Shown piece by piece: positions 40,314-51,024 of a DNA stretch of 51,024 bases. A program made the translations under genes and the position numbers. The stretch is from Triparma columacea. Lineage: Eukaryota > Sar > Bolidophyceae > Parmales > Triparmaceae. The notes beneath the pieces were generated by a model. It saw only the letters and a list, made by a program, of their open reading frames with translations. It was not told where the DNA came from and did no database searches. The first letter of the stretch is position 1. The number at the start of each line of letters is the position of its first letter. Where the stretch lies: NCBI GenBank assembly GCA_030267965.1, contig BRYA01000637.1, forward strand, positions 1-51,024, read 5' to 3'.

Positions 40314-41712
40314 ATGAAGGTATCTCCCAGCATTCTTCTAATCGGCGCGGTTCTCGCTCAGACTGCATCTGCCAACAATCTCCGTTCCCTTGCCACCTCC
40401 TCCGGCACCTGCACATACATTGACTCCTTCGGTTCCGACCTCTGCGAGCACGGCAACAACGACAGCTGGCTCCCCGATTGGCTCGAGGCCGGTGTCGACC
40501 AGGCCTCGTGCATCGGTCTCGCTGATGCCGGGTGCGTCTGGGATGTCGCCAGGGGAAAGTGCGCTCAGGACCCTGCCAATTGCATCGGAGCTGACGAAGG
40601 CGCCTGCAACGGCCTGGCGGCCAAGGGGTGCTTCTGGAAGGAGGCCGGGGCCTGCGACCCTCACGATGCCATGAAGTGCACCGCCACGGGCACCGAGTTT
40701 TACAAATGCACACACATGGCCTGGAGCGACCTCATCAGTGAAGTGCTGAACAAGGTTGACCCCTTCGATCCCAACACCTGGAACATCAGCTCTATCATCA
40801 GTGACTTTGTCGACAGAATGAAGAACGGCTGCGTGAGCAAGTACTTGGAGTGCTTCTTTTTGACCGAGTGCGGGAGCCCACAGCTCGTCGTTGCTGGGAT
40901 CTGTGAAGGTGAGCCAAGGAGAGGAGACAGGACGACGACGAGGTCGCGAGCAATAATATAATGAGCCAAGGAGAGGACAGGACGACGACGAGGTCGCGAG
41001 CAATAATAAAGCTCCTCGAGTCACCTCCCCATTCTTACATTGCGCTCTCGCTCGCTTCGCTCGCGCAGACACCCTGCTCAAAATCTGCGAGGAACTCGGA
41101 ACCTCTTCCTCCAACTGTCCCACCGCCTGGTGCGACGTTGGCGTCACCCAGGGTAGCTCGCTCATCGAGGTTGTTCTCGACTTCGCTGATGACCTCAACC
41201 TCGACACATTCTTCGACGCCGACAGGATCGACGAGCTCAAGCAGACCATAGAATACATAATCGGAGGAAAGTTCAACCTTGACTGGATCGACTTCGACAA
41301 GAATACAGGCAAGATCAGCATCACCATACCCCCGAACTCAATCATCTCCCAGGCCGAGCTCGACGACATCATCGCGAAGCTCACAAACATGCTAACCGGT
41401 AATTCTGACAGCAGCATGTCCAACGGCTTTGCGGTTCAGAATGTCGCTGTGACTAGCCAATTGGCAACCATCGACAGCAGCCAGGCCGCATGGGAGGGCA
41501 AGAAGGCTGAGAGCGAGGGTATGAGCACTGGGACTATGGTGGGAATCGGGGCTGTCTGCGTCGGTGTGGTGGCTGCCGTCGTCGGAGGTGTCATGTGGGG
41601 GAAGAGCAAGGGAAACGGGAGCAGCGGACCCAAGCAGTACGGAGGGAAGAACGCTAAGAAGGCGGGGAAGGGCGTCATGAAGGGACGCATGGACATGAAC
41701 CAGTTTGTGTAA
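40314..41712 (+). CDS. Cys-rich type I membrane protein with RxL site
   Basis: Exons 40314-40908 and 41069-41712 join in phase 1 to about 412 aa. The signal peptide MKVSPSILLIGAVLAQTASA is followed by NNLRSLATSS, an RxL site in the same place as in the 36898-37723 protein. The ectodomain has about 18 Cys, including a duplicated unit CIGLADAGCVWDVARGKC / CNGLAAKGCFWKEAGAC. A Ser-rich stalk, one membrane span (TMVGIGAVCVGVVAAVVGGV) and a short Lys/Gly-rich cytosolic tail complete it. This order (signal, RxL, Cys-rich domain, single span, short tail) resembles diatom silicanins, which are silica-deposition-vesicle membrane proteins. That comparison rests on architecture from memory, without an alignment. 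The intron begins with a tandem duplication that copies the splice-donor area. Confidence 0.83.
40909..41008 (+). repeat. About 50-nt tandem duplication at the intron 5' end
   Basis: Two copies of a unit with GAGCCAAGGAGAGG, ACAGGACGACGACG and AGGTCGCGAGCAATAATA lie head to tail (about 40909-40958 and 40961-41008). Copy 1 begins with the used donor GTGAGC; the matching position in copy 2 reads ATGAGC, so only the first can act as a donor. Confidence 0.92.
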
Positions 41713-42488
41713 AGGCTGAGGAAATAGAAGGCGTGAGGAGAGGAGAAGAACGGCGCCACGGATAGAAGATATGGAGGTTGCAGCAATTTAATTTGTTCCC
41801 TTTGGATAAAAAAAGCTATTGCGATGCTCATTAAATTGGAAATGTGGCCATCTCCTTGGGAAATAGAGGTGGTGAGTGGTGAGGGATAATGAATTTGGGG
41901 CGAAAGCATTTTGCTAATTAAACGCTGTGCGGTTTATTGTCATTCCAAGCGCGTCGAAGGTGTCTGAGGCACGCTTCTCAGCAGGGTGGGTGGGTGGCAC
42001 TGAAAGTGACGCTAATCCTACCATAACTGCCGCCGCTTAGGTTTTGGTCGACTTAGCACACTCCTCAGTCGTTTTTCTCCCTACCTTCCCCCCCGTTGTC
42101 CCAAACCCCCCAATCTTCCCTTTCACCCAAACCCACCTCCCCGTCTTCCCCACAAGCATCCCTTTTACCCAAACCCCCCAATAATCCCCTTAGGGACAAA
42201 ATCGGTAATAACCTTAGGAAGAAGGAGGACGAAGAATTTGAGCTTAAATTCACGACGCATTTTATTACTTTTCCTCTTGGTCGTTTTTTTTTGTCCCTAT
42301 TTTCCCGCCCCATCTTAACCACCCCCCAAATTCTCCCTTTTACCCCAACTTCCCCCCAAAAGCCCTAATCCAACCCCCCCTGGCCCTAAGCTCTTCCCAT
42401 GGCCCTATATGAAATGCTTACTGCACTTGCTACACCATGCTCCTGACCCTATTCCTCACCAATATAGTGTCACCAATTATGCTCCAGC
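41713..42488. other. Intergenic, convergent 3' ends, C-rich
   Basis: About 776 nt without a convincing gene. 42080-42390 is strikingly C-rich, with repeated CCCAAACCCCCCAAT-like runs and few G. Open frames here on both strands are low-complexity products. I see no RNA gene. Confidence 0.6.
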
Positions 42489-45400
42489 TTACCAACCTTT
42501 CCTCCTCTCGTGCTTGCTGACCGCTTCATACCCCAGCTCTACTTCTTGCTTGCTGAGGGATCTGCCCTCACGGGTGCTCACAACGTTGGTGAAGCTCCGA
42601 CGGGTAGAAGCGCTTGTGACTGGGATCTCTACTTCACTTAGCTCCAAACCTTCCTCCTCTTTACCCTCCCCTCCAATAACATTGTCCAAGTGCCCCGCAA
42701 GTGCCCCGACTTTCCTTTGAATAGTAGCTGCTCTCGCCTCTAGTAATTTCTTGATCGTCAGAACCAGGGCGGGTACGAACTGTAGCAGCGTAAGGAGGAT
42801 ATCAAAGTACCTCCTGTCCTGCAAGTTCTCATTGTCTAGGTTTACTTTCATTGCGAGGGCAGCTAGGAGGGTGAAGTAGAGCTGCCATTGGGCGACCTCA
42901 GAGAACTTGTCGTTAAAGTCATCAACGAAGGGTCTCTGTGCGAGGAGAAGGAAAGAAGGGAGGGGAGTTGGTGTTAGGGGTTCAAGGGGCGCTGTTATCT
43001 AATACAGTTAATGCTTCTCACGTTGACGGAGTACACTCTCATGGCTCCAATACACATAATGAGACTGAACAGGACCTGCGCGGCAGTTCCTGGGGCAAGG
43101 AAGACGAGGAACCCAGTCAATGCGAGCTTCCTCAGCGTCTCAAACACCTCGAACCACCAGTACTTGGGTTCGTATGAACCATAGAGGAAACTGAGGGCCT
43201 TGAGCGTGTTGTGCTTCTCCTCATTCGCCTCCCTTTCCTTGAGGGCACTCTTCAGAGCCCTGTCCTCGCTCATTTCCATTTCCTTCATCCTATGATTGCA
43301 GCTGAGAAGGTGCCTCCTCCTCCAGAGGAGGTACCAGTACATGAACGGGACGCCAACGGGGTAGAGGAGGACCATGAGCCCAGAGTAGAGCCTGTAAAGG
43401 CTGTGAGTGGACGCGTTGCAGTCAATGGAGTAGTCGACCGTGAGGAAGCTGGTCCCGTCGTCGAAGTGGTGGCATGCAAAGGTGGAGAACACCTTGATTG
43501 ACACAGAGGGTAGGAGGACGAAGGTTATCGCGAGAAACGTCTCGAAGATCTTGTTGCGGGTGGAGACTGATTTTTCGTCTGTTTTCTTGGAGAGGAAGAC
43601 GTAGTACCCAATGAGGCAGGCCGACAAGACCAGGGGGAGGGCGGTGTAAGCGAGGAGGGAGGAGTAAAAGTCGGTTGGGGCCATGCATCCGAGAGGGAGG
43701 AAAGAGATAAAGTCAAGGGAGACGATACCCCCAATGAAGGACGTTACTCGGGAATAGAGAGGAGGGAACTTGATGCCGAAAAGGAAACCAAGTTGCCCCA
43801 CGACTTGGAAGTAAGAGAAGACAATCTTGATTACGGACTGAACCTGTTTCGCGGGTGGAGGGGGCATGTTGTAAGTTAAAATGTTAGATAAAGTCCCACA
43901 ATGACGCCCAATATACTTCTAAAGCTTACCTTCGCAAACTTCTCGGAGGCTACACTGATAGCCGAGTGAAAGGACTGCAGCCGGCCCCTGACAAGGCTCT
44001 TCTCCTTGAACCTGTAAAAAAGCACGGCAGAGAGGAGAGAGACAATGAGGGTGACTCCAAGCGCAACGGTTGCTGTGGACAAAGCGGAACACTGGTTGCA
44101 CGAGAGGCTCTCGCCAGCACCAATGGCTGCGTAACCGGAGGAACAGACGGCGCAAAGGGGGCCGGTGTAACCTTCAGCGCAGTAGGAGGAAGGGTCGGAG
44201 CCACCGACGCAGTGGAAACCATTGAGGCAGGGAAGGATCTCAGTGGAGTTGGAGTTGGTGCGGTAGTGACCGGGAAGAAGGTCGAGAGTTTGAAGGGTCA
44301 TGCCAGGCGTATCAGGGGATACACCCTTCGGGACAGGAGTCGCTTCATTTGCAACGAGACCAGTGTAGAAACCTTGCTGGCAGACACACTCCGTGCGGTT
44401 CGCATTCGCAACCTGGTTGGCATCGCATGCGAGACAAGATGGGGATGAAGGGTCAGGTGCAATGGCTGCTGGGCCACATTCCGTACAGGTACCAGCTCCA
44501 AAGTTGGAGAACCTTCCAGCTGGGCAGGGCTCCTCAGTGGTGGCCTCAGAGGGGCAGAATGTTCCAGCGTCACAAGTGAGGCACTCTGTAGGGCCATCAG
44601 GAGAGTCGGAGAATGATCCAGCAGAGCAGGAGATGCAGGAGCCAGCACCGTTGTTGCTGTACTTGCCCTTTGGGCATAGTAACTCCTCGGTTGCACCCTG
44701 AGGACAATACTTCCCGGCATTACAAGTCACGCAGGCAGAGGACTCGTCCGCGCTTGCGTGCGTTCCCTCTGAACATGTTGTGCACGTGCCAGCACCAGCC
44801 CCGCTGAAAGATCCGGCGCTGCAACTCTGCATCTCCGTCGCCTCCTCCTCACAGGCCGTTCCAGGGTCGCAGATGGCACACTGCGCGTACCCCTCAGCGG
44901 GAGCATAGCGGCCGAGTTGACAGCTCTCGCAGGAGGAAGGCAGGCCGGTGGCCGGGGAGGACTTTCCTATTGGGCAGAGGGAGCACTGAGTCTCAGAAGT
45001 CGCACCTTCCGTGCTGATGAACTTTCCACGGCCACAGTCGAAACAACCCAAGCCTGCGGCCGGACCGTACTGCGGAGACAGGGCGGGAGAGACGAACGGA
45101 ATAAAGGGGTTAGCAATTTCAGCGCGTGTGCATACCATTCAACTTCTGTTGCCTGTTGCGACGATAACTCCTCACCTTTCCTGCCACGCAATTGGCACAC
45201 TCAGTCGAACCGTTGGAAGCATCCTCTCCCGCTTGGCAGTCCGAGCAGATGGAGGCAGAGGAGGAGCCTGTCGTAGACGGGTTGATCTTTCCTGTTGGAC
45301 AGAAGACGCAGGTCTCGGCCGCTTCCGTCTCAATGTATTTTCCCGTACTGCAGTCGAGACAATCGGATTCAAGGGTGGCACCCGTGTTCGCGTTATGCTT

Positions 45401-46757
45401 GCCGGGGGAGCAGGCCGTGCACTCGCTGACCGCAGCGTGCTCAACGCTGTAACGCCCAACTGGACAGGCTTCGCAGTCAGAGACAGCAGTGCTGCCAGTA
45501 TTGGGAAGAAACTTTCCTGCCGGGCACGCGATGCACTGGGAGTCGTCCTCGGCACCGTTGTACTTGCCAACAGGACAAACTTCGCAAGTCCCTCCAGCGG
45601 CTGCTTGGCCAGAACCAACAGCGCAGGTCAAGTCGGAAGTGCAGCCAGTGTTGTCAGTGTTGGCCCATGTTCCACCAGTGCAGGAGGCGCAGGAGGTTTC
45701 ACCGGAGGTAGAGGTGTAGGTGGAGCCAGTGCAAGGAGAGCATACACCAGAAGATTCATATTTTCCTGGAGAGCAGTCCACGCAACTGCCGGCACCGAAA
45801 GACCCAGCAGAAGAGCCCTGGCCTTGTTGGCAAGCCTGGCAACCATCATCAGAGTAATAACCTGCGCCACAAATAGAACAGCCAGAGTACGAGTATTTAT
45901 CGCCCCCTTCGGTGCCTTCAGTGTCCAAAGCGGACCCTTTAGAAAGGAGAAAGATGGGAATAGGAATTGGTGCAGCGGTAACGTAAAGTGAGTTGTGGGG
46001 TTAGGAATGGTTCTACGGACTACACAATCCTCATTCTCGTCTTACCTTGGATTGGAGTGTTGGAGGAGTAGGGAGAAGGGCACGTATTGTGGATGGTAAT
46101 GGTTCCGCCGAAGTTGTAAATATCATCACCATTTCCCGAGTTTGCTATGTTTCCATTGAAGCTTGTTCCGTAGGCATTGAGTGTTACAAGATCAACAACA
46201 AATATTGCTCCACCTCCATAATCACTACTACCTGTAGCTCTATTGTTGGAGAAAATACAGAGCTTCAAGTCCACTACGCCAAAGTTGATGTAAACCCCTC
46301 CACCACCATCAGCATACCCCTTGTCGAAGGTGAGAGCTCGGAGAATAAGTGTTCCACTCCCAGTTCCTTGCACCTTCATCCCTCTTCTTGCATTCTCTCC
46401 ATCCAACACACAGCTTGCGTTGTCCTCCTCACACTTGACCTCTCCATACAAGCCATGTGTGTACAGCATGCTATGACTAGCTGCACAAGTCCCGTCTGAG
46501 CATTTATACGACCGGACAGCTAAAATTGCAGAGTCACCATTCGCCATGATGGAGTTGCCAGTGTTTAAACCGCTATGGCTATACGGCGCATTACTGACCG
46601 TGTTGAACAGTCCGTTCATATCGCCCACATTCACCTCACCTAACGACCTCCCTCCGACTAGGACTAAGCAGGTCCAAAAGATTAGGCAAATATGAGACAC
46701 TTTGTAACTCCTCTGAGAAACTCTTTGCTTGTCCACAAGCTTATCAACGAACCTCAT
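42489..46757 (-). CDS. Surface protein: beta-helix + GCC2/GCC3 Cys repeats + polytopic membrane C-terminus (paralogue)
   Basis: Exons 46757-46046, 45936-45176, 45069-43930, 43843-43022 and 42935-42489 join in frame to about 1,290 aa. The start at 46757 precedes the signal-like segment VSHICLIFWTCLVLVGG, identical to that of the 1420-7374 gene. Exon 1 is one beta-helix module (CVLDGENARRGM, SNNRATG, GGGAIFV). Exons 2-3 hold about 18 GCC2/GCC3 repeats (GKYxxxxGxxxCxxC) and the first membrane span (TVALGVTLIVSLLSAVLFY). Exons 4-5 add about seven more spans, the conserved motif PKYWWFEVFETLRK and a final helix bundle (VAQWQLYFTLLAALAM). The short cytoplasmic tail is charged. The domains are those of proteins annotated as ephrin-receptor-like in protists. 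Role is unknown; an adhesion, sensing or channel function would be guesswork. Confidence 0.85.
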
Positions 46758-47017
46758 CTTGGAACTGTGACTTTAAAATCTCTTTGCTTTGATACTGATA
46801 TTCCGAGTCGAATTTAGCCGATAAGTCCTGAAAAAGGTGAAATTTTGTGAGGGTTAGAACTTGGGGGACGGCCAACTGCTTGGGGGGGGGGGCATTTTTA
46901 CACCACCTCGACCCTATCGCAGAACGCTTTGCTCCTTGGTCTGCAACAATGACGTGATAATCAACGCTAAGGGGGTGATAATCAACGCTAAGGGGGTCTC
47001 ACCTCTTGGATTCACTG
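46758..47017. promoter_or_regulatory. Divergent promoter with 22-bp tandem duplication
   Basis: This 260-nt region lies between divergent genes. A perfect tandem duplication of 22 bp (GTGATAATCAACGCTAAGGG plus GG) occupies 46954-46997, about 20 nt before the plus-strand ATG. It could lie in the promoter or the 5' UTR. Confidence 0.8.
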
Positions 47018-49520
47018 ATGCTCGATGAGCAATTAATTTCCCCTTCTCTTTTGCATCCTGCTGGTCAAATTTGGGAGAATCAACTTCCATCTATGGAAAA
47101 ATACGTCAAGTCATGGACAACAGCATTCGATGCAACCCAGACGTTACTCCACCGTTCAACGATAATATCCCACCTCCACAACAGTCTCCAAAATGGTAAT
47201 AAAAACTCCCCCCCACCCTACAGTTAGTCTCTTCGGTTTCATAACATTATTCTAACCCTCTCTCTCCCTCCTCCTCTCTTTTAACCCTCCCAACTCCCCA
47301 CTACAGTCTCCCCTCCACTAACGACGGTTAACGGTTACCCTTTACATACCTATAACTTCCCAACCCCCCCAATAACTACAACCCAGGTCTCACTATTAAC
47401 ACTCCTCCTCTCACGACTGGTTGCTTACGTAAGACTAATGGTCGGGGTTAGGATGAGATGTACACTTAAGGAGATAGAGAGGGTTGTTATGTGTATAGAA
47501 TTAGTTGAGGATATAAAGGGTCGTGATGTTGGTTCCGCTGGCCCTGGGATTATGGTTAAGGTCGTTAGAGGGGTTAGGGATATCGTTAGGGAAGAGGTTA
47601 AGAAAATCAAGGGTGGAAGGGGGGGAGGTGGAGACGACGATAATGACGATGGTGATGATGATGATGATGATGATGAGGGGGAGGAGGATCCGGGGGAAAT
47701 GCACGTCCAGTGCGTGGACCTGGTGTGCGCGGTGTTGGCAGCAGTGCATAAGCAGGTTAGGAGCAGGGGCGACAAGGAGAGGCTGTGCGGGTGTGGTTTT
47801 TTGGACGTTCTGGGTGAGGTTTTGGTTGGTGTTGTTGAGATTGTTAAGCAGAACGAGGAGGATGGGATTAACAAGGTGCTCAGACGGAAGGTCATGGAAG
47901 GTAACACGTTATCGATGTCTCCCACCGGAGGAGGAGGGGGTGGTAATACAGGGGTTAGTATATCCCACCTCTCCTCCACCCTCATCTCAACAATATACTC
48001 TGGGAACCCCCTGTATACTGGAACCTGCATTTCACTGATTCACCTACTTCTACCTCATCTACCTTCCATACCCTTGACGTTGTTGACGATCCTCCCATTG
48101 CATAAGCACAACGTGGAACAGTGGGTCGTACCAGTGTCGTCCATAATGCGAACCCAGGGCGTGGTAGCGAGGTGAGTGCAAAGGAGCGGAAGGGGTGGGG
48201 TTTTTGGTGGCGATCCAAGTACTATACCCGGCCTGCAGGCTAGTCTTGAATCCCCACTTTTTGCTGGGGGGCCTGAAGCTGAAGCTCCTTCCTGCTAACT
48301 CTCTCTCTCTCTCCCGCACGTCAAACCGACCTTAGGCTGGAGGCCAAGGAAGTCCTAATAAAGTACTACACAGCAACTGAGAGTGTCTCCGTACCTTTAG
48401 GTCTAGTAGGTAGTCTCCACGGTCTTAATGGTAACGAGGAGATCGCTGCGTGCTGTTTGTTAGGTTGCCTTGAGGGTGTTTGTAAGAAGGGTGAGAAATG
48501 GCTGAAGGCAGGGGTTGTTGAGGAGTGCTTGAACATACTCGTCAACCAGGTATGGTCAGATGAAGTTTACAGGTCATGCGCAGGGGTTATATGCGTAGCG
48601 TCGTCCTCCTCCGAGCGAGGGAGATCCAGGGTCGGAGAGTACGTTAAGAAGGTGGCGTATATGAAGGCACTGGCAGATGGGAGGAAGGGGGAATTCGTTC
48701 AAAAATTCTTGGGGGATAGGGAGGCCGTCGTTTACGCGAGGAGAAGGCTAGAGGGAGAGGCTAAGGTAATGTGGGCGAGAAGGGAGGAAAAGAGGAGGTC
48801 CAGGTGAGTGTATTGGTTGTGATGAAGAGGAATGAAGTTAGTAGTTTTGGAACTTACGATAATGCACCGACATACACCCAACTAAATCACGTTCGCCTTA
48901 GGAGAGAGAGGTTGCGGACCCCTCAAATTTTCTTGACTGCGGGGGTCGAGAAGAAGTCAGACGTTGAGGAGGTCGTGCCGCTTAGAGATGAGGACTGGGT
49001 GTGGAGGGTACCTACTCCTCCTAATCAAATGGGCGAGGAGGAGAACGAGAGGGAGAGATTTAGGGACGTTAAGAAGGGGAGAAAGGGGAAAGGTGGGTTC
49101 AAGGGAAGTAGGGGGAGGAAGGTAGGAGGGAAGGGAATTACTGGCAGTTGGGGGAGCCCCAGGTCCGTCAGTCCAAGGGCCACTGGTCCCTTGAACACCG
49201 GGCCTAGCCCTTACAAGGAGGTAATGGATAGGCTTATGAATGGTACAAATGATGAAATGTTCGAGGCCACAGTCGACAGCGGCAGGGTGGGTACGTATGG
49301 TTGGGAAGGGGAGTTGGGAGTAACCCAAAATACTGGTGCGGAAACCACGGGGGGGGAGGGAGGGAGGAAGATTGGGGGGGGGAAGAAAATGATGAAGACG
49401 AATGGTGGTAAGGCGAAAACGAAAAAGGGAACGATGGGAGAAGGAATGGAGGGGATGCAAATTGGGGGGGAGACCATAAGGGGGAGGATCGAATTTGTGG
49501 AGGCGTTCCCTATTGTTTGA
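47018..49520 (+). CDS. Unknown protein, helical-repeat-like middle, four exons
   Basis: Exons 47018-47195, 47307-48171, 48336-48803 and 48902-49520 join in frame to about 709 aa. The first ATG in the open frame was chosen. Exons 1-3 give alternating amphipathic helices (VQCVDLVCAVLAAVHKQV, GFLDVLGEVLVGVVEIVKQ, LVGSLHGLNGNEEIAACCLLG) that suggest an armadillo/HEAT-type solenoid (inference from pattern). A poly-Asp/Glu loop (DDDNDDGDDDDDDDEGEED) interrupts it. Exon 4 is Lys/Gly-rich and disordered (KKGRKGKGGFKGSRGRK). No signal peptide, membrane span or enzyme motif is seen. No family was recognised. Confidence 0.72.
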
Positions 49521-49832
49521 ATAAATAGTTATGTTGTATCTAAATATATTTTGCAATCTTTACGCTTTATCAGCTGGAAAGTTGCAGTTATCCAGCGTGT
49601 AACCAAAAGAGTTGCTATAAACGCAACCCTGAGATGGCTGAACCAAATTAATTCAATCCCGCCCTAATTTCGGATCCAAGATCCAGACCAGAGAGAGAGC
49701 GATTCCAAAGCAGAAGAGGAACTCATTTCCAACTATCTAACTCTCCTACGCGTGTTAATCCATCTGTCTGACTGTCAATCAGTCTATCAATCGCTGTAGC
49801 ACCCTTAGCAGCTACAATTCGCTCCAAAATCA
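49521..49832. other. Intergenic, no gene seen
   Basis: About 312 nt between two same-strand genes. AATAAATAG just after the stop at 49520 may be the polyadenylation signal. A run of tetranucleotide-like TCTGTCTGACTGTCAATCAG near 49760 is the only other feature. Confidence 0.6.
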
Positions 49833-51024
49833 ATGGCTTCCCTCCTGTCTGCCCTAACCTCTCGGTCTTCTTCTACGCCTTCAAAATTAGATCAGTCATT
49901 AACGTCATTACATTCACTTCTTTATAATAACGTACTGGATAGTAGCTTACCAAACAATGGAAGGAGAAGTTGTGGGAGAAGTAGTGAGGGTGGGAGGAGT
50001 AATGAGGGAGATAAGGGAGGATTTAATAATAACCTCGATGAGAAAATAGAAGGAGGAGAACAGGAGATAGGTGAGTGGCTGTGGGAGGATGTGTGTAGGG
50101 GGAGTGTGTGTATATATATGTGTGTATGTATATCGTGTCAAACCTCACGCCATACCTATATATCTAATCCATCCCCTTCACCCCTTTAGACTCATCCCTG
50201 TCAAAATTAGATATATCCTCCCCCCCAATATCTTCTGCCCCCGCCTGGTCAGCAGAGGGTGTAACCATCACCTCCCTAGAGGACATACTCGTTAACCTCA
50301 AGGAATCAGTCAACGCTTCAAACTCTAACTCTAACTCAACATCATCAACTGGGGATAAGGAGGGGAAGGGTGAGGGTGAGAGGTTGGAGAGGTGGTTCGT
50401 CTCTCGGCAGGCCCAGACGCATGTCGAGGGTTGGGAGGAGTCGGTTTCAGAGGGTGGTTCTGAGGGTAAGAGGGACGTAGTTGGTGAGCTGTTGAAGAGG
50501 ATGGACGTGATGACGTTCGAGAGCAGGAAGTGTCTCGGTGTCGTCCTTAGCGTCGTCTGCAAGTCACTCGTAAGGAGACTGGGGGGTGATGGGGGGGGGG
50601 AGGGGGGGAAGGAAGAGGAGGGGAACGGACTGGTTATCGAGACAGATGAGGACATGCTTATACAGCCGAGACATATCAGGATGCTTGTCAAGTTCTCACT
50701 CATGCCAGACACGGCGCTACCGGCCGGGCAGATTTTGAGGGCAGGGCTTATGTGGAAGAGGAACCTCGAGGGCTTCCTTGAGGGTGTAGGGGGCGAGTTC
50801 TGGGAGGGGTTAGGCAGCAGCAACTTTGAGATAGCCTCCGACTCTTTCCAAACCCTACGGTACTCCCTCGTCCACAACCGGAAGATCTCATCACTCCACC
50901 TATCCACACACTACGAATCATTCTTCAGCCTCTACGGCGGACTCCTTAAGTCCCCCTCCTACATAACCCGTCGGCTCTCCCTAAAGCTCTTGGGGGAGGT
51001 TTTGCTGATGAGGGATAACTTCAG
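49833..51024 (+). CDS. MO25/CAB39 family protein, 5' part (runs off the window)
   Basis: Exon 1 (49833-50070) and exon 2 (50190 to the window end) join in phase 1, giving about 357 residues before the edge. MO25 is a scaffold of helical repeats that activates STE20-type kinases and LKB1. The diagnostic region is at the end: SNFEIASDSFQTLRYSLVHN, FFSLYGGLLKSPSYITRRLS and LKLLGEVLLMRDNF match conserved MO25 helices. The N-terminus is longer and more Ser/Gly-rich than the usual MO25 start (the family has about 340 aa in total), and contains two low-complexity inserts. The long antisense open frame at 50164-50907 is a shadow. Confidence 0.88.

Noticed and set aside
40338..41423. 361-aa antisense ORF opposite the Cys-rich membrane protein
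   Set aside because: The plus-strand model has a signal peptide, ordered Cys spacing, a membrane span and clean splice sites; the antisense frame has none of these.
45011..45991. 326-aa plus-strand ORF opposite the GCC2/GCC3 repeats
   Set aside because: It is the reverse of a regular Cys-repeat coding region and reads as compositionally biased Ala/Arg/Ser protein without motifs.
50164..50907. 247-aa antisense ORF opposite the MO25-like gene
   Set aside because: The plus strand encodes conserved MO25 helices over the same bases; the minus frame is Ser/Pro-rich and featureless.

Overview
This window is eukaryotic nuclear DNA from a photosynthetic stramenopile, probably a relative of diatoms such as a bolidophyte/Parmales (Triparma-like) alga; the clade is an inference. 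Three things support it: a three-exon fucoxanthin chlorophyll a/c-binding protein gene with a signal-plus-transit peptide ending at Phe, a plastid-type DXR with the same kind of presequence, and a high density of genes split by short GT-AG introns that often contain poly-C/poly-G runs. No tRNA, rRNA, CRISPR or intact transposon was seen. There are two assembly gaps, 23139-23168 and 36347-36353. Exons were assembled by eye from splice signals and phase; almost every junction is consistent in frame.

Layout. 1-1110 is satellite-like, pyrimidine-rich DNA with almost no G on the + strand. 1420-7374(-) is a multi-exon surface protein (beta-helix, EGF-like, GCC2/GCC3 cysteine repeats, polytopic membrane C-terminus). 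7375-11439(-) is an unknown ten-exon membrane protein whose last exon reads in frame into the previous gene. 11.9-18.7 kb holds an unknown small protein, deoxyribose-phosphate aldolase (-), plastid DXR (+) and two charged low-complexity proteins (-). 18.8-23.9 kb(-) is a large LRR/EF-hand protein with three copies of an unrecognised domain. 24-25.5 kb holds a divergent cyclophilin (+) and a METTL13-like methyltransferase (-). 25.7-28.2 kb is a tandem pair of ankyrin/MYND proteins (+). 28.4-30.1 kb is the FCP gene (-). 30.7-32.6 kb is CNOT2 (+). 33.3-35.3 kb is a BspA-like LRR protein (+). 35.6-37.7 kb is a tandem pair of small secreted proteins with a Lys-Gly run (-), one cut by a gap. 38.3-39.9 kb is a cytochrome P450 (-). 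40.3-41.7 kb is a cysteine-rich type I membrane protein (+). 42.5-46.8 kb(-) is a second, complete GCC2/GCC3 surface protein. 47.0-49.5 kb(+) is an unknown helical-repeat-like protein. 49.8 kb to the end is the 5' part of an MO25/CAB39 family gene (+).

The housekeeping genes (isoprenoid MEP pathway, light harvesting, mRNA deadenylation, nucleoside salvage) are unrelated neighbours. The unusual part is the secreted or membrane set at 1.4-11.4 kb and 33-47 kb: Cys-rich receptors, RxL-type secreted proteins and BspA-like repeats, several in tandem or dispersed duplicate. This looks like fast-evolving cell-surface or cell-wall machinery, but no function is proven by sequence alone.
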